Shown here piece after piece: positions 10,261-22,132 of a stretch of DNA of 64,000 nucleotides (positions within the stretch are counted from its first letter, which is position 1; each line of letters starts with the position of its first letter). The notes beneath the pieces are model-generated. The model was not told where the DNA came from and did not search any database. It saw nothing but the letters and a program-made list of their open reading frames with translations. The position numbers and the translations under genes were made by a program. Origin of the DNA: Colocasia esculenta (Eukaryota; Streptophyta; Magnoliopsida; Alismatales; Araceae); assembly GCA_014218235.1 (NCBI GenBank), contig CM024755.1:39638713-39702712 (forward strand). Direction: 5' to 3'.

Positions 10261-11107
10261 TGTAGCATCCCGAAAATTTTAGTAATTAAAAATTAAGGAT
10301 AAAGGAAAAATATGACCATTTAATAATCTCAAACTAGTTAAATACGTACTCATCATTATAGCATGCGTAAAAACACATCTAATTTTTTTTAAAAAATCAT
10401 AGTTAAACTTTAAATAATAATCTCTAATGACACATGAAGAAATTTGGGCTAAGAAAAATTTTTTTGGACCATGTTTAAGAATTATTGCGACTTAATATTG
10501 TAATTAAGAAATAAGCCAAAATTTATTATCATATATACATAAAGGGGTCAAAAATCAAATAAAAATTATGTGTGGACTTCAAGCAATGGGTATTAACAAT
10601 CCAATGAGAAAAATGGGCTAAGAGTTATCTCCTGGGCCTCTAATAAATTCAAATAATAAAATAACCCCAAAATTTAAAAATCTTAACTAGTTAAGATTAA
10701 AAGGTTAAATACTCACCCAATGCACACTTATTGGACTCCAAATTGAGCCCAATTCATGTGTACAACCTAAAGTATGTTTCTTAAAGTATTTCCATCTCCA
10801 ATGGATGGAAGGATTTCCCAAAACTTGGACCTTGAATTTCCTAATCTAATTAGGACTCCTAAACACACCCCTCCCTATAAATTAAACCCCCTCTCTCCCA
10901 TGGGATGACCCTAGGGTTGCTGGAGGCATCTTGAAGGTTGTGGAGACTGGGAATCCTGAGGAAGAGGCTTGTGCAAAAAGAACTCGTGCTCTGCTTCAAC
11001 TTGGACCTGCAAACAAGACTTGTATCGTTCAACATCAAAGGTTAGTAAAACCTCGACCAAACCTGACAAACCATATACCTCTAGAAAGCCCTTCAAGTTA
11101 GCACCCC
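10261..11107 (+). mobile_element. Truncated gypsy LTR (LTR C), same family as LTRs A and B
   Basis: It starts TGTAGCATCCCGAAAATTTT, matching the first 20 bases of the solo LTR at 54436. Further in, it keeps the order of features of that LTR: AT-rich U3, a TATA box at 10876-10884, a leader with GAGACTGGGAATC-type sequence, and a CCAAACC...CATATACCTCTAG segment matching near 55425-55455. Similarity is lost at about 11100, where an aspartyl-protease fragment begins. The 3' half of the LTR, including the GTGACA end, is missing. Confidence 0.65.
10876..10884 (+). promoter_or_regulatory. TATA box of LTR C
   Basis: TATAAATTA in C/T-rich context. The aligned positions are CATAAATAC in the LTR at 12185 (near 12611) and TTAAATAC in the LTR at 54436 (near 55243), so only this copy keeps a consensus TATA. 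Confidence 0.55.
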
Positions 11108-11460
11108 CTATCTTCTGCCATCTTCGATTCCACCAAGTCCTCCTCCTTCACCCTCATCCCCTGCAGCGACACCCGCTGCAACCAGGATGCCCCTTCTCAG
11201 GTGGTGTGCACCATTAATGTTAGGCACTGAACCTGTCATGTCAGGGGACCAGCTACTCCTTCAACATGACCTACGACAGTTCCACCTTCCAGGTGGTGCT
11301 CTTCCGCGATACCCTCCACATTGCCGATTACATCTTTCCAGTGTACACCTTTAGCTGTCTACAACACGTAACAAACAACTCAGTGCCGCAACATTGGCTA
11401 CTATGGCTCGGCCAGGGAACGACGTTGCTGTTGTTGCAGACCCAGGATTGGGAGGGTTAG
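11108..11460 (+). pseudogene. Fragment of nepenthesin/AED3-type aspartyl protease gene
   Basis: Two segments in different plus-strand frames match the N-terminal half of plant apoplastic A1B aspartyl proteases. About 11140-11185 reads LIPCSDTRCNQ, like the Cys-rich block after the first catalytic Asp. About 11260-11450 reads FNMTYDSSTFQVVLFRDTLH, then YTFSCLQHVTNNSVPQ, corresponding to the family's STF.AVLSQDTL, YTFGCL and GNS.PPQGLLGLG blocks. Neither catalytic Asp motif (DTGS or DSGT) lies in the retained part. The frame shifts at least once, and the reading ends in a stop at 11458-11460. It abuts the truncated LTR C, suggesting capture or joining by deletion. It is not functional. Confidence 0.7.
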
Positions 11461-11694
11461 ATATAAAAAAAAATTATGGAGTTTTTTTTTATATATAAAT
11501 AGAGGGTTATTTCATATTTTTTATGCAAAAGATGTCCCGTTCTATTTCACTTATAGGACATGAGAACAAGGTTTTTGTAGACAATTTATCGTGTAAGAAT
11601 GGCATATAAAACAAGACAAATTTAAGATGGATTGTCGCACAAATAGACTTTTAAGAGAGTTTTGGTGCAAATATCCCTATAAGATAAAACTCAT
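11461..11694. other. AT-rich non-coding spacer
   Basis: No feature is recognised between the protease fragment and the MITE beginning at 11695. Confidence 0.5.
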
Positions 11695-12184
11695 ATTAGA
11701 GTTACCAACGGATCTCTATTTTTCATTTAACCGACTCATTGTTTTATTTTATTTTTAAGATGTAGAACTCTGAAAAAAAAAATTTCGATAGCTTAGCAGA
11801 AGTGAAAATAAATATCCGAATTCTTATAGGATGCGAAAGTGGAAACACCTATTTTTGCATCCACTTTTTCGTTTTAGTTTTCAATAATTTTTATTATATT
11901 TTATATAATATTTTTACAATAAAATTTCTTCAACCTTGAAGCTTTGGCACTTCAAAATTTTAACTCACTTTCCCCACCTTCAATCTATATACAAATGCCA
12001 TCTATCATTGTCCCAATAATGGCTAGTAGTCACTATCATTCTATCATATATGGCAGCTTTTTCCTCTGACAGTCTTCATACCTATATATGTTGACTATCT
12101 ATTACTCAATTATTTTATATAATTATATGATATTATTATACTAATTTGATCTTGTCATATTTCATTTAGTAAGGGTAATTACAA

Positions 12185-15168
12185 TGTAGCAACCTGAATT
12201 TTTAGGAAAAATAAAAAATTTAAATAAAGAATTAAAACCCAGCTAAATGGATATTTAAATAAAAAGAGCATTAAATAAAACCCATTAAATGGAAAAGAGT
12301 AATAGGCTTTGTTTAATGGACCATCTAGAATTTATTGGGTAAAAATATGAATTTACAAAGGGAGAATAATAAGAAAATACCCTAAATTCGGAGTTTAATA
12401 ATATCATAATTGGAAAGAGGTTATTAAAGCAATAAAAGTGGCAATTAGAGTTGGAATTGGATTCCTAAACCTACCCCATATGGTTTAGCACGAATTTGGA
12501 TCTCTTCCTAGCCTAAATAGAGATCGGAAAGTAAGGAAGGAAGGTTGGAGCTAGGAAATCTCGTAATTAAGAGCAATTAGAGTAGAAATAGGAATATGAA
12601 CTTGTGTTTACATAAATACACCTCCTAAACCCTCTTGGCCGACCCTAGCTCGTTGCCAAAGGTTGTTGGACGTGGAGAAGAGGCCAAGGAGGAGAGGATC
12701 TCGTGGGAAGGAGGAGTTCTTGGAGCTTCTTCCTCGTTCTTCAAGTTCTAGCCCTAGAAGACAAATCGAGTCAAAGGTAGGCATTCTCACGAGAAAAACT
12801 CAATTAAATCCATCTATAGATTGTTCCATATATCAGGAACAAAAGCCCTCTTGTTTCACTCTTTTTCATCGAGCCAATCTTTTGTTCTTGATTTTAGAAG
12901 ATCTGCAAACATGATAACCCCGAGACATCATGTTTAATTCTTATCTACTTGTACACTTGATCCCATGCTACGAAATTTTTATTGTGAATACTTGATCTTG
13001 TTAGGGATCCTTTGACCCTGAAAGCCCTAATTTCTGTTGAGCATGTTACTCGAATTAAATCCATCTTGCTCCATGTGTCATGTTCTATGTTACTAGTTCT
13101 TGTTCGTTCTCGAACCATGTTCAAACCTTGCTTTCTCTCAAATTCCTAATTACTGGAAGTACTCTCGCATGTCTAGTTTCATTTGCCACTAATTTCGTGA
13201 TTTTTCATCATGTATATAATTAGTTATGATTTTCTGAACGACCCTGTCTCAAAATTTAAAAGTTCTAGTCCGCAATCCAATGTCTGGTCTAACTCCTGTC
13301 AGAGTCAGGCGCAGACCACCAGATCACGACTGCCCGATATGTCGCCTTCTGGGGTCCGATTGCGACAGCCTACCCGTCGCGTTCAGAAAGCGACAGGTAA
13401 GCTGTCGCTATCCCTGTGCCTGTTCTGTCGCGACCCTTTCCCGCCTCTGTCGTGTTCACCAAGCCGTCGCGACAGTACCCATGTCGCGATCTGCCTACCC
13501 CTGTCGCAATCCTCATTGGCCTATGCCGCCTTCACAGGTTTTTGATGAAAACCCATAAAAAATTATTTCTGTCGCTTTCTAAATAATTCTTACGCCTTTT
13601 TACAGTTATACCCCCAGTAAAAACTTGTTTTAAAAAAATGGAGCTACATTGAATGATTTAAAATACATATTCATGACTTATTTCTAGCTATGATTTCTCT
13701 TACACATGCACACTCATGAACCATCCATATATGGCTGAAATCTGGCACAAAATATCTCATAATGTATCTGGAAATTTATTGCAATAAAGTATATAAATTG
13801 CCCTATTTTAAAGGACTTGTATTCGTTTCTTGCGTTGTTTATATACTGATATCGACGCTCCACTGTTCTAGAATTCCTCTAGAACGTCGAGTACCTGTTT
13901 TATATACACACTTTACTTGGCTTGTGGTGAACTCTCCGTCGGATATTCCTTTTGCCGGACTAGTGAACCCTTGAACAAGACCTCCGTAAGTCTCCTCTGA
14001 TCATGGATTCCCACATGGTCGACGAGCCGGTTGTACCCTAACACCCATTACACCTTTAGGGATCGATATGGTCCAAACGGCTATTAGAAGTTTGCTCTTA
14101 CCTTGAATTACGTCGGACCTCTGGACTTGTGCATAACATGGCCAGCGGGAAGATCGTGAATTCCACCTGACTGCCAATACGACGTGCGCGTGTTGTGCAA
14201 CTGTTACTATCACCTGTTTACTCGTCGCATTACGTGCAATGTCCACTAGCTCTCATCTGTACTCTACTCGCTCGTCTATTCACGTTCACTCTATTATCTC
14301 GTCTATTCATCTAGTACTCTCATCTACTTCTTGGTACTCTATATTGGCCATTGACTGATTGTCTAAAGATAAACAATATAACCAATGCCTGGCAATATAT
14401 AAAGGGCCCGATCTGGTCCTGGGATGTGCGCCCGAAAGTGCTAGTGCCCATGGGAGTTAAATGATCAGAGTGTTTGACATTACACTCAAGTGCTATCTAT
14501 CTCGACTATCTATATGACAATCAAAACACAAAACGTGCTATACTCTCTCGTTGTCTAGAATGACAAGCAAGTGCTATACTCGTCGTGCTATTACTATACT
14601 TGTGCTAGTTGTGCTATGGCCATCCTGCTATTCGTGCTATACTCGATACTTGTGCTATTTTTGGAAACTATACTCGATCTCATGCTATTGTGCTATCCTA
14701 TTACCTGTTGTGCTATCCCTTGCTATATTTTGACTCTCTTGTACCTGCTATCTTTAGACACTCTACCATTAAATGTGTTAATTATTTAAAGCCTGCTTGA
14801 GCCTGAGATTTAAGTCCTATTGGGTGTTATCGCTCACCCTACGTTATTTGATGTTGTGTTCTCAGGTGAGACCAAGGTTGACACATACACTCACGAGGAA
14901 GGGAATGACCAAAAGTGAAGCCAGGAGTACCATCGAGTCGTTATGTTATTTTAGAGTTGTAGTTAGTTATTTCCTTTTATTGAAATGTAATTGGGCCCTA
15001 TAGAATGGCTCTGATATTAGTGGTTGTAACTAGACATTTGAAAAGTTATTAATGAGAAAGATTTGCTTTAGTAGTATTCAATGTGCAATGGTTTGATGTC
15101 TAGTACTCGCTCTATACCTTTTCTTGCAACTGTATTCGCGCTCCGATATTCCGCGTCGGGACGTGACA
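12185..15168 (+). mobile_element. Solo gypsy LTR A (2,984 bp)
   Basis: The segment begins TGTAGCAACCTGAATTTTTA and ends CGTCGGGACGTGACA, flanked by the perfect 5-bp duplication TACAA (12180-12184 and 15169-15173). It shares start, CpG-rich word array, a CTCCGTAAGTCTCCTCTGA segment near 13981 and GACGTGACA end with the solo LTR at 54436-58206, so both belong to one family. TGTAGCA...GACGTGACA ends suit chromovirus-type (Tekay/Del-like) gypsy LTRs, but with no internal region the lineage is inferred. Short open frames inside (13210-13558, 13762-13974, 14551-15003) have no protein motif. Confidence 0.85.
13270..13545 (+). repeat. CpG-dense TCGCGA word array in LTR A
   Basis: Imperfect copies of TGTCGCGAC recur (TCTGTCGCGACCC, GCCGTCGCGACAG, CATGTCGCGATC, CCTGTCGCAATC, CTGTCGCTATCC), separated by non-repeated spacers. 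The block is far richer in CpG than the rest of the LTR. The homologous block in the other family member lies at 56105-56430. Confidence 0.8.
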
Positions 15169-15515
15169 TACAATGTATGTGATGGAGAAGATATGCTAGA
15201 AGATATATATTTATTTATTGTTGTTAGTTATCTATATTATAGATTATTAAATTTACATTTGAAACTATTCATAAAATTAATAATCAATATACTCATAATT
15301 TAATAAATTTTATTATAAAAATATTGTTGCATCCAAAATTTCTATTTTATTTCCGTTTCTGTTTTTATTTTTTTCGACTTAAAGCGGAAATAGATGCTGA
15401 ACCAAAAATAAATTTTTTTCGTTTTCGTTTTCGACTCTGAAATTTTTTATAAGAAGTAGAAGCGAAAATATTTATTTTCAATTTCAAATCCGATCCGTTA
15501 ATAACCATAACTCAT

Positions 15516-16461
15516 GCGAATATAATTTTATGAAACAGTATTTTGTGCTATCGATAAATGGGTACTCTCTATAACCGCGCACAGGTGACAGTTACTGAAA
15601 AGGATTTATTTCGAAATTTGAAAAATCAAGACTATAACTCCACCAGAATTGGAAACTTATTGGAGACCAGAACGCCAAATCCCTTTTTCGTAGAGAAGTA
15701 TTGGTTTTTAAAATTTATGGGAAGCGACCGTTGGATAAAAGGTTTTGTTGGTCGGTGGTAAGAGGGCTCTTAATTAGTACATTGAGTAATCGACGAATTG
15801 CTATTCACATAAAATTATCCCCTAGAACTATAAAACACTTGTCTGAACCTTTGTGGTTTGGAGCAAATTCTACATTCTGGTTATGTTTGATTTCGAGAAT
15901 TAAGCTATCAAATTTTGAATAAAGGCGATTAATTGTTACTTACATCAAGATATCTCCTAAAATTATAATGGTGTAGATATTCTCTTTCTACTTATGTGTC
16001 CTGTCAGAAACGTAATCTTGACACCTTTTCTATTTCCCCAAGAAAGAATAATTTAAGCAATACTGTTTTTAATAACACGTGAATACAGTATGACATCATT
16101 ATTCTTGTTTTTTTTTACAAATTTAATATGATTTTAAAATTTATCTCCTGTCTGCACTTTTACATGGTCAGCTGGTAACCTTTGTGTTAAGAGTTCAGAT
16201 ACAATCACTGAACAAGCCCAGGCCCATCTAAGTTCTTAATCCAAAACACCTATTGGATGTGAGGTCTACCAAACAAACACCTTCCATTATCTCTAAGTCA
16301 TTCTGCCGAAGGGGAAGCCCAACACAAAATTTTTAATTACATTTGTATCCTTATAATTCATAAAATAGCTTCTATTTTTATACTATTAATATTTTATGAG
16401 AAATATTTATTACAAGATTAGTCTTATGTTATGAATTGTAAGAATGTAATGTTATTGATAC

Positions 16462-16530
<69 letters not shown>

Positions 16531-17149
16531 AAGGTCTTCTCAAGCCCTCTTAACCTAGTGGATCGTTTTCTTGCAATTCATGACTTCGGCTCTTACACCA
16601 ATCATTTCACTATTTTTATAGACATTGTTCTGTAAACATATTTTCTCTAAACCAAATCAACTGTTAGCAGACTGAATCAGAATTGCGATCAAGTGCCTAT
16701 ATTATTCAAGTAATATTTAATATGTTTCTTGATTGGAGGGATTCATTTTGTAATAGCACTTCATTTATAGGAGTTAATGGGGATCAGCCTGGTTTGAAAA
16801 CAGGATAAGCAATATCTGATTTTCGAGTTGAGAAATGTTCAAAATTCGGCCGATTGAGGTGTGCCCAAGTAATCCACATGTACATTTCTATCCAATAACC
16901 GAGTAGAAAACACTTTTAATACAAGGCAATATTATCCTTGTGTTTTACCCTATCCCATACTTTCTTATTTGATTTGATGTGAAGCTGTCCACGGATGGGG
17001 TAGTTAGGCTGGAAAATTCCCGTTGATGGAAGAATAGATTTAGAAGATCTAGATCGGAACTGTACTTCTGTTGGTGAATATGAGTTTTTTTTTCATGTAC
17101 CTAAAAAAAACTAAAAAGGAGATGAACAAGTACCTCCTTTGGTACCGGG
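15516..17149. other. AT-rich non-coding DNA
   Basis: No coding motif is seen. The open frames at 15558-15761 and 15701-15922 overlap each other and match nothing I recognise. The only clear structure is the GA microsatellite at 16466-16528. Confidence 0.45.
16466..16528. repeat. (GA)n microsatellite
   Basis: About 30 consecutive GA dinucleotides, essentially uninterrupted. Confidence 0.95.
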
Positions 17150-17440
17150 ATAAACTCTTAGGCGACTTTGGTAAGGGGTATATGTCGAGTTAAGGAGGGG
17201 TACTGGCGAGGTTAACGAATTAACAGGACAATTTGACAGAGGGATTTGTTTAACCCGGTTAAAATTTAGATTTTTGGGAGTAAAAAGAGGTAAAAGTGGG
17301 GTTAAGCTGTCCCACCATTTTTTGAGGGATAGTTTTAACTCCTCCTAACCCTCGAGTCCACGTAACTCCTCCCAAGATAAAAAATGGTAAATTGTGAGTT
17401 AAACAACTCCCGATTAAAATAACCGGAGGTTTCTTAACCC
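17150..17440 (-). repeat. Dispersed repeat, copy 2, inverted relative to 9465-9735
   Basis: Read on the minus strand this matches the block at 9465-9735, including the GAGGGTTAGGAGGAGTTAAA segment and the CTCGCCAGTACCCCTCCTTA segment. Its AACTCCC hairpin arm is mutated. Just after it, AATCGGTTAGTTAACCAGGG is repeated twice 35 bp apart (about 17447 and 17482). Confidence 0.7.
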
Positions 17441-18870
17441 TTAGGCAATCGGTTAGTTAACCAGGGACATTGGTTTTGGAAATCGGTTAGTTAACCAGGG
17501 ACATCCCATATTAACCTATACAACCATACCAAATCAAAATAAGGGCTAACCCCACTTTTATCCTCCCTTGTACCCCAGCCCCAATAGGATGGATTAGTTA
17601 CCTGATTGGATAAAGATCTGATCCCAAATAAGTTCGGTATAACTAGTCCTTCTCAAACAAGTACATCCGGTGAGTTAATTGTGGGATATTCACCTTAGGC
17701 TTTTTGTAACTTACTGCTTTAGCCCAGGAATTAGATAGTGCAACGGAAAGGTCGATGAGCAAAAGGGCCCAGGAGGTGGCAGGCCAACCGTGGAATGGGC
17801 CCTCTCCTAACATCGTGTTATGTGGATCGATGGCCCATGTACCATACATGAAGCTGATAAGAACAGATACTATACTAGATGTTAGACAAAACTGGAACCC
17901 GTCTAACGACGGACTTTCCTTCAGTCTCGTGAAATCTGCAAAAAAAAACTAAAACCATGTGAACTCCAACTTAATATTCCCCTGCCTTTGTATGTATAAA
18001 GTAAGCGAATTGACACGGCAGGCGACCTCTCGCAGTTGGTTAGGGAGTACTCATCTAACTCTCCCACTCCTGATGGTGATGGACTATTTTTTTCCAACAT
18101 GTTTCACATTGTCAAAGACATATATAACACTTTCCGACAGGTCTCTATGGATACAGGTCTAAGACTTTGCTGTCACCTCATCTGATGCCTAGTTGGCAGG
18201 ATTGGATTTAAAACTCCTCAAGGTTGGAGCGTTCCCAAAATAAAATATAACTTAGCTGCACCGACCTCTTAATTTATGTGCCCACGACAACCTCAGGTTG
18301 ATATTTAAATCCCACGTTCTTCCTGTTTCGGACCACACATCGAACACGATCATGATGTCACCGATTCTTTATGTTTGATATTTGAATAGATTGGAGGTTC
18401 TGATCCATAGAGCCACATGAATCAGTGTCCAACCAAGCCCTTATGTAGACATAATTATACCCGCAAACATGCTTGTTTTTTCTAATGAAGTTGGCCAGTT
18501 TCTGACTCCTGTTGATTATGTTAGCTGAAAACAAGGGCCCCCTTAATCTCATTTGTGGCCATTTTGAGGACCCACAAGGTGACGGATTCACACCTCAACA
18601 GAGACCTAAAGAGAGAGAGAGAGAGGCATCTAATTGGTAGAAGGCTAGTTATACAGATTTTAAAATTAAATTGCGATCTTATTAGATATAAATGTACTAA
18701 TAAAATTATTATAAATTAAAATTCAAGGGCTTCTAAATTTGTTGAAGGGAGAAATACTGTTTAGTCATGTAACTAAGGAATAATAGTCAAGGGGCCGAGC
18801 GCTTGATCTTGCAGAGAAAATCTTCCAACCCTCAGGTCAACCAACTATGAAAAATGGGAGATGCAAGGGC
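17441..18870. other. Non-coding DNA between repeat copy 2 and the copia element
   Basis: Open frames at 17643-17849, 17755-17952, 17959-18162 and 18358-18591 carry no recognisable domain. A short GA run lies at 18609-18625. The last bases (18871-18875, GTGTC) are the left target duplication of the copia element. Confidence 0.45.
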
Positions 18871-18875
18871 GTGTC

Positions 18876-20336
18876 TGTGAGGATCTACAACAACCCGAGA
18901 TCAAGAAAACGTAGTGGAAAAAGGGATTTAAATCTTGATCTCAATCTATTTTGGGATACGCAAACCAGATTATCGAATAGTTGAAATCACCTTGCGAGGA
19001 TTCGGATCCACGTTCGTACGATTCCGTGGAGGTGATGCCACAAGCCCTTCAGCCGTCCGGCCTCTAGCGGTGTCCACACGGTCTTCCTCACGACAATCCA
19101 CGCCCGCTCCCTCGGGTTCCGCAACGCTCGAAGATAGAGCTTGGATCCGTGCCGATCTCCGCGACATACGTGGCGCAGGAGAGAGAGAGAGGCGGCCAGG
19201 TGGAGCCCTGATGCCTGGCTAGGGTTGTCCCACCACATCATTATATAGAGATGGTAGTTTTTCACAAAAAACCGTGATCTTTATATATTTAGACGTCACC
19301 TGAAAACCTATTGTGTGTGACCCTCTAGGCCCAAGTACCAATCCAGTTAATGGCTCAATAAACTAGTAACCCTTACTAACTTGAATAATTAGTTAATATC
19401 TCATATTATCTTATTAATAATCTGAATCAACTTTATCTAGCCGACTTAGCTGGGCCTTCGAACACGTTGGGTGCCAAGCAACACCATGTGAACCCGGAAG
19501 GTATTGGGGTTCTGCAACCCTCACAAGGAACCTTTCCATCATCAGTTATCGTGTAGATATAATCTCTCATTTGCACAATACTCTTAGAACAACTTAGGAT
19601 ATGGTATACTGCCAAATCTTAACTTGTTGTCCTACTGGGATCCGATGCTCTAGATTAATATCAAAAACTCCCTTTTTGATATTTTGTCTGCCCTGGCCAG
19701 GTACTCCATTACATCGTTCCCTTGAGTATTCTCCCTCTATGTACCGAGGGCAAATGATCCCTTATTGACCACTCAATCCCCTTCGAAGGTCTTCCGCTGT
19801 GTCTGAACTTTGACTATTTGGAATCTCTTGGATAGAGATTCTTAGGTCAAGCTCAAAACACAGAAGTCCGTCAACAAGGTGTCTTTGGTGTCTCAGGTCT
19901 AAAGACCATCTACACAACTGTGACAATCGAATCTTTCTGGTTGACAGTTAGGTACAATACCATCCAGTGATTCTATTAGATCAGTTCAGTGAACTCTTTC
20001 TCTAAAGAGCACCTATTGTTTCTCCTTAGTGTCTCCACACACATGACTATGAGATTAGTCATCCTCATCATATGAGTGGGAGTAAACAATACTATTCTAA
20101 CCAGATATCTAATGTCCTTCTCAGGTTTCCACCGAATAGGAACATTTAGAATATGTGTTTATTAAGTGAGTAGTCTCATTAGTATGATCAGACATCATAG
20201 TCTACTCACTATTGCACATGTTCATGGACTTTATTATAATAACAACATAGTAAAATAATAAACAAAAGCTATTTTATTAATAACTGAACAAAATGATACA
20301 ATATCAGATTGGCTTGTTGTCCACCTAAGACTAACA
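18876..20336 (-). repeat. Copia 3' LTR (1,461 bp)
   Basis: On the minus strand it begins TGTTAGTCTTAGGTGGACAA and ends TAGATCCTCACA. It matches the copy at 44853-46319 along its length. By eye the part nearest 18876 is most divergent (about 12 percent over the first 120 bp) and the rest only a few percent. Short open frames within it are not genes. Confidence 0.92.
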
Positions 20337-20348
20337 ATCTCCCACTTG
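20337..20348 (-). promoter_or_regulatory. Copia polypurine tract
   Basis: On the minus strand AAGTGGGAGAT lies directly before the TG start of the 3' LTR, the expected plus-strand primer for reverse transcription. The pol frame ends just upstream of it. Confidence 0.75.
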
Positions 20349-22132
20349 GACTAAAGCCAATCACCTTTATGCACTAAACCCATAGCTGCTAGGTGACGCT
20401 CAAACACAATTTGAGCTAAAGGCTTTGTTAGTGGATCTAATACATTGTCAACTCATGGAATCTTTTCCACCATAACATCTCCTCTGGCAATTATTTCTGT
20501 AATCAGATGAAAGAGCCTCAGAATGTGCTTAGACTTCTGATGAGATCGCGACTCTTTGGCTTGTGCAATTGCCCCATTGTTGTCACACAACAGTGGGATG
20601 GTATCTGAAATAGAAGGAACGACGCCAAGATCGGTGATGGATTTCTTCAACCACACTGCTTCCTTGGCGGCTACAACTGTAGCAATATACTCAGCTTCAG
20701 TCGTCGAATCTATAGTTGCTTCTTGCTTGGAACTCTTCCAGCAAACCGCACCTCCATTTAGAGTAAAAATAAATCCAGATGTAAACTTGCCATCATCTGA
20801 GTCTAATTGAAAACTCGAGTCAGTGAAGCCTCGGATTTTCAGTTCATTTCCTCCATAAACCAGAAATGTATCCTTAGTCCTTCTCAAGTATCTTAGGATA
20901 CACTTCACAGCCTTCCAGTGCTCCTGACCTGGATTAGCCTGAAATCAGCTCGAAACACTTTGAGCATAAGCTACATTAGGTCTTGTACATAGCATAGCAT
21001 ATATGGTAGATCCTATGGCAGAAGCATAAGGAACTCTATTCATGACTGCCCTCTCTTCAGGAGTCTTAGGAGATTGTTCTTTAGAGAGATGAATTCTATG
21101 TCTCACTGGTATGAGTCCCCTTTTGGAATTCCCCATGCCAAACCTTTTGACAATGGTATCTATGTACATAGATTGGGTTAAACCAAGCATCCTTTTTTAT
21201 CTATCCCTATAGATCCATATTCCCAATACGTAGGATGCTTCTCCCAAATCGTTCATGGAGAAGTTCTTTGACAACCAGATCTTTATAGAGGATAACATTG
21301 CCACATCATTCCCAATGAGTAGAATGTCATCTACGTAAAGAAGTAGAAAGGCGACAGCACTCCCACTTTTTTTCTTGTACACACAAGGTTCATCCTCATT
21401 TTTAATGAAGTCATAAGATTTAATGGCCTCATCAAATCTTATGTTCCAGCTCCTGGAGGCTTGTTTTAGTCCATATATGGATCTCTGTAGCTTGCACACT
21501 TTGTCTGGAAACTCCTTAGATGTGTAACCCTCTGGTTGTATCATATATACCTCTTCCTCAAGATTCCCATTAAGGAAGGCGGTTTTCACATCCATTTGCC
21601 AGATTTCATAATCATAATGTGCAGCTATGGCAAGAAGAACTCTAATTGATTTTACCATGACAACTGGGGAAAAAGTTTCGTCATAGTCAACTCCTTGTCT
21701 TTGACGATAACCTTTCGCCACTAGTCTCGCCTTGTAGGTATCAATTTGTCTATCAGCACCAATCTTTTTCTTAAAGATCCATTTGCACCCTATGGGTACA
21801 ATACCCTCAGGTACATCAACTAAGTTCTAAACTTGGTTAGTGTACATGGACTGTATCTTAGAGTTCATAGCCTCCTGCCATTTCCCAGCTTCTGGGCCTT
21901 CAATGGCCTCCAAGTAAGTCATAGGATCATCATCCTCATGGTAGGGTACTTTCGAGTCACCTCCATCAATATGTCCTACATATCGTGCTGGTAACTTCGT
22001 TACTCTACCTGACTTGCGTGGTTCATTAGTGTGTACATCAATAGGATCACGAACTAACACCTCATTCTCAGAGGCAGTGTTGACTTGTGGATCTGGAACC
22101 TCTTCCAGTATTACTTTACTCCCACTATCTTC
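20349..22132 (-). pseudogene. Copia reverse transcriptase and RNase H (pol C-terminal half)
   Basis: Read leftwards from 22132. A linker at 22060-21827 (LPARYVGHIDGG) precedes the reverse transcriptase at about 21800-21197, with RLVAKGYRQRQGVDYDETFS, the MDVKTAFLNGNLEEEVYM motif carrying the first catalytic Asp, YGLKQASRSWN, and an intact LLYVDDILLIG active-site box near 21330. The thumb is at 21190-20945. RNase H is at 20908-20350, with FTDSSFQ, SSKQEATIDSTTEAEYIA and DNNGAIAQAKE carrying the acidic residues. Stops near 21827, 21194 and 20942, a stop at about 20452 and frame breaks at 22060-22132 separate the blocks. Confidence 0.9.

Larger units (their letters stand above)
11695..15508. mobile_element. 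Probable MITE, split by solo LTR A
   Basis: Sequences on the two sides of the solo LTR (12185-15168) form the two ends of one element. The left end reads ATTAGAGTTACCAACGGATC; the inverse of the right end reads ATGGTTATTAACGGATC, which pairs with a 3-base gap. Both ends continue with related T-rich sequence containing GAACTCTGA/GACTCTGA and GCATCCA-type words. AACTCAT occurs directly outside both ends (11688-11694 and 15509-15515), compatible with a 7-8-bp hAT-type duplication. The element itself would be about 0.84 kb with no coding capacity. Superfamily is tentative. Confidence 0.5.

Noticed and set aside
13210..13558. Two overlapping open frames of 92-111 codons
   Set aside because: They arise from the CpG-rich TCGCGA word array in an LTR; translations show no domain and no agreement with the homologous LTR B.
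18358..18591. Possible copia gag/protease remnant on the minus strand just left of the copia element
   Set aside because: A faint Trp-Leu-Asp-Thr resemblance only; the Asp-Ser/Thr-Gly triad and zinc knuckle are absent, so not supportable.
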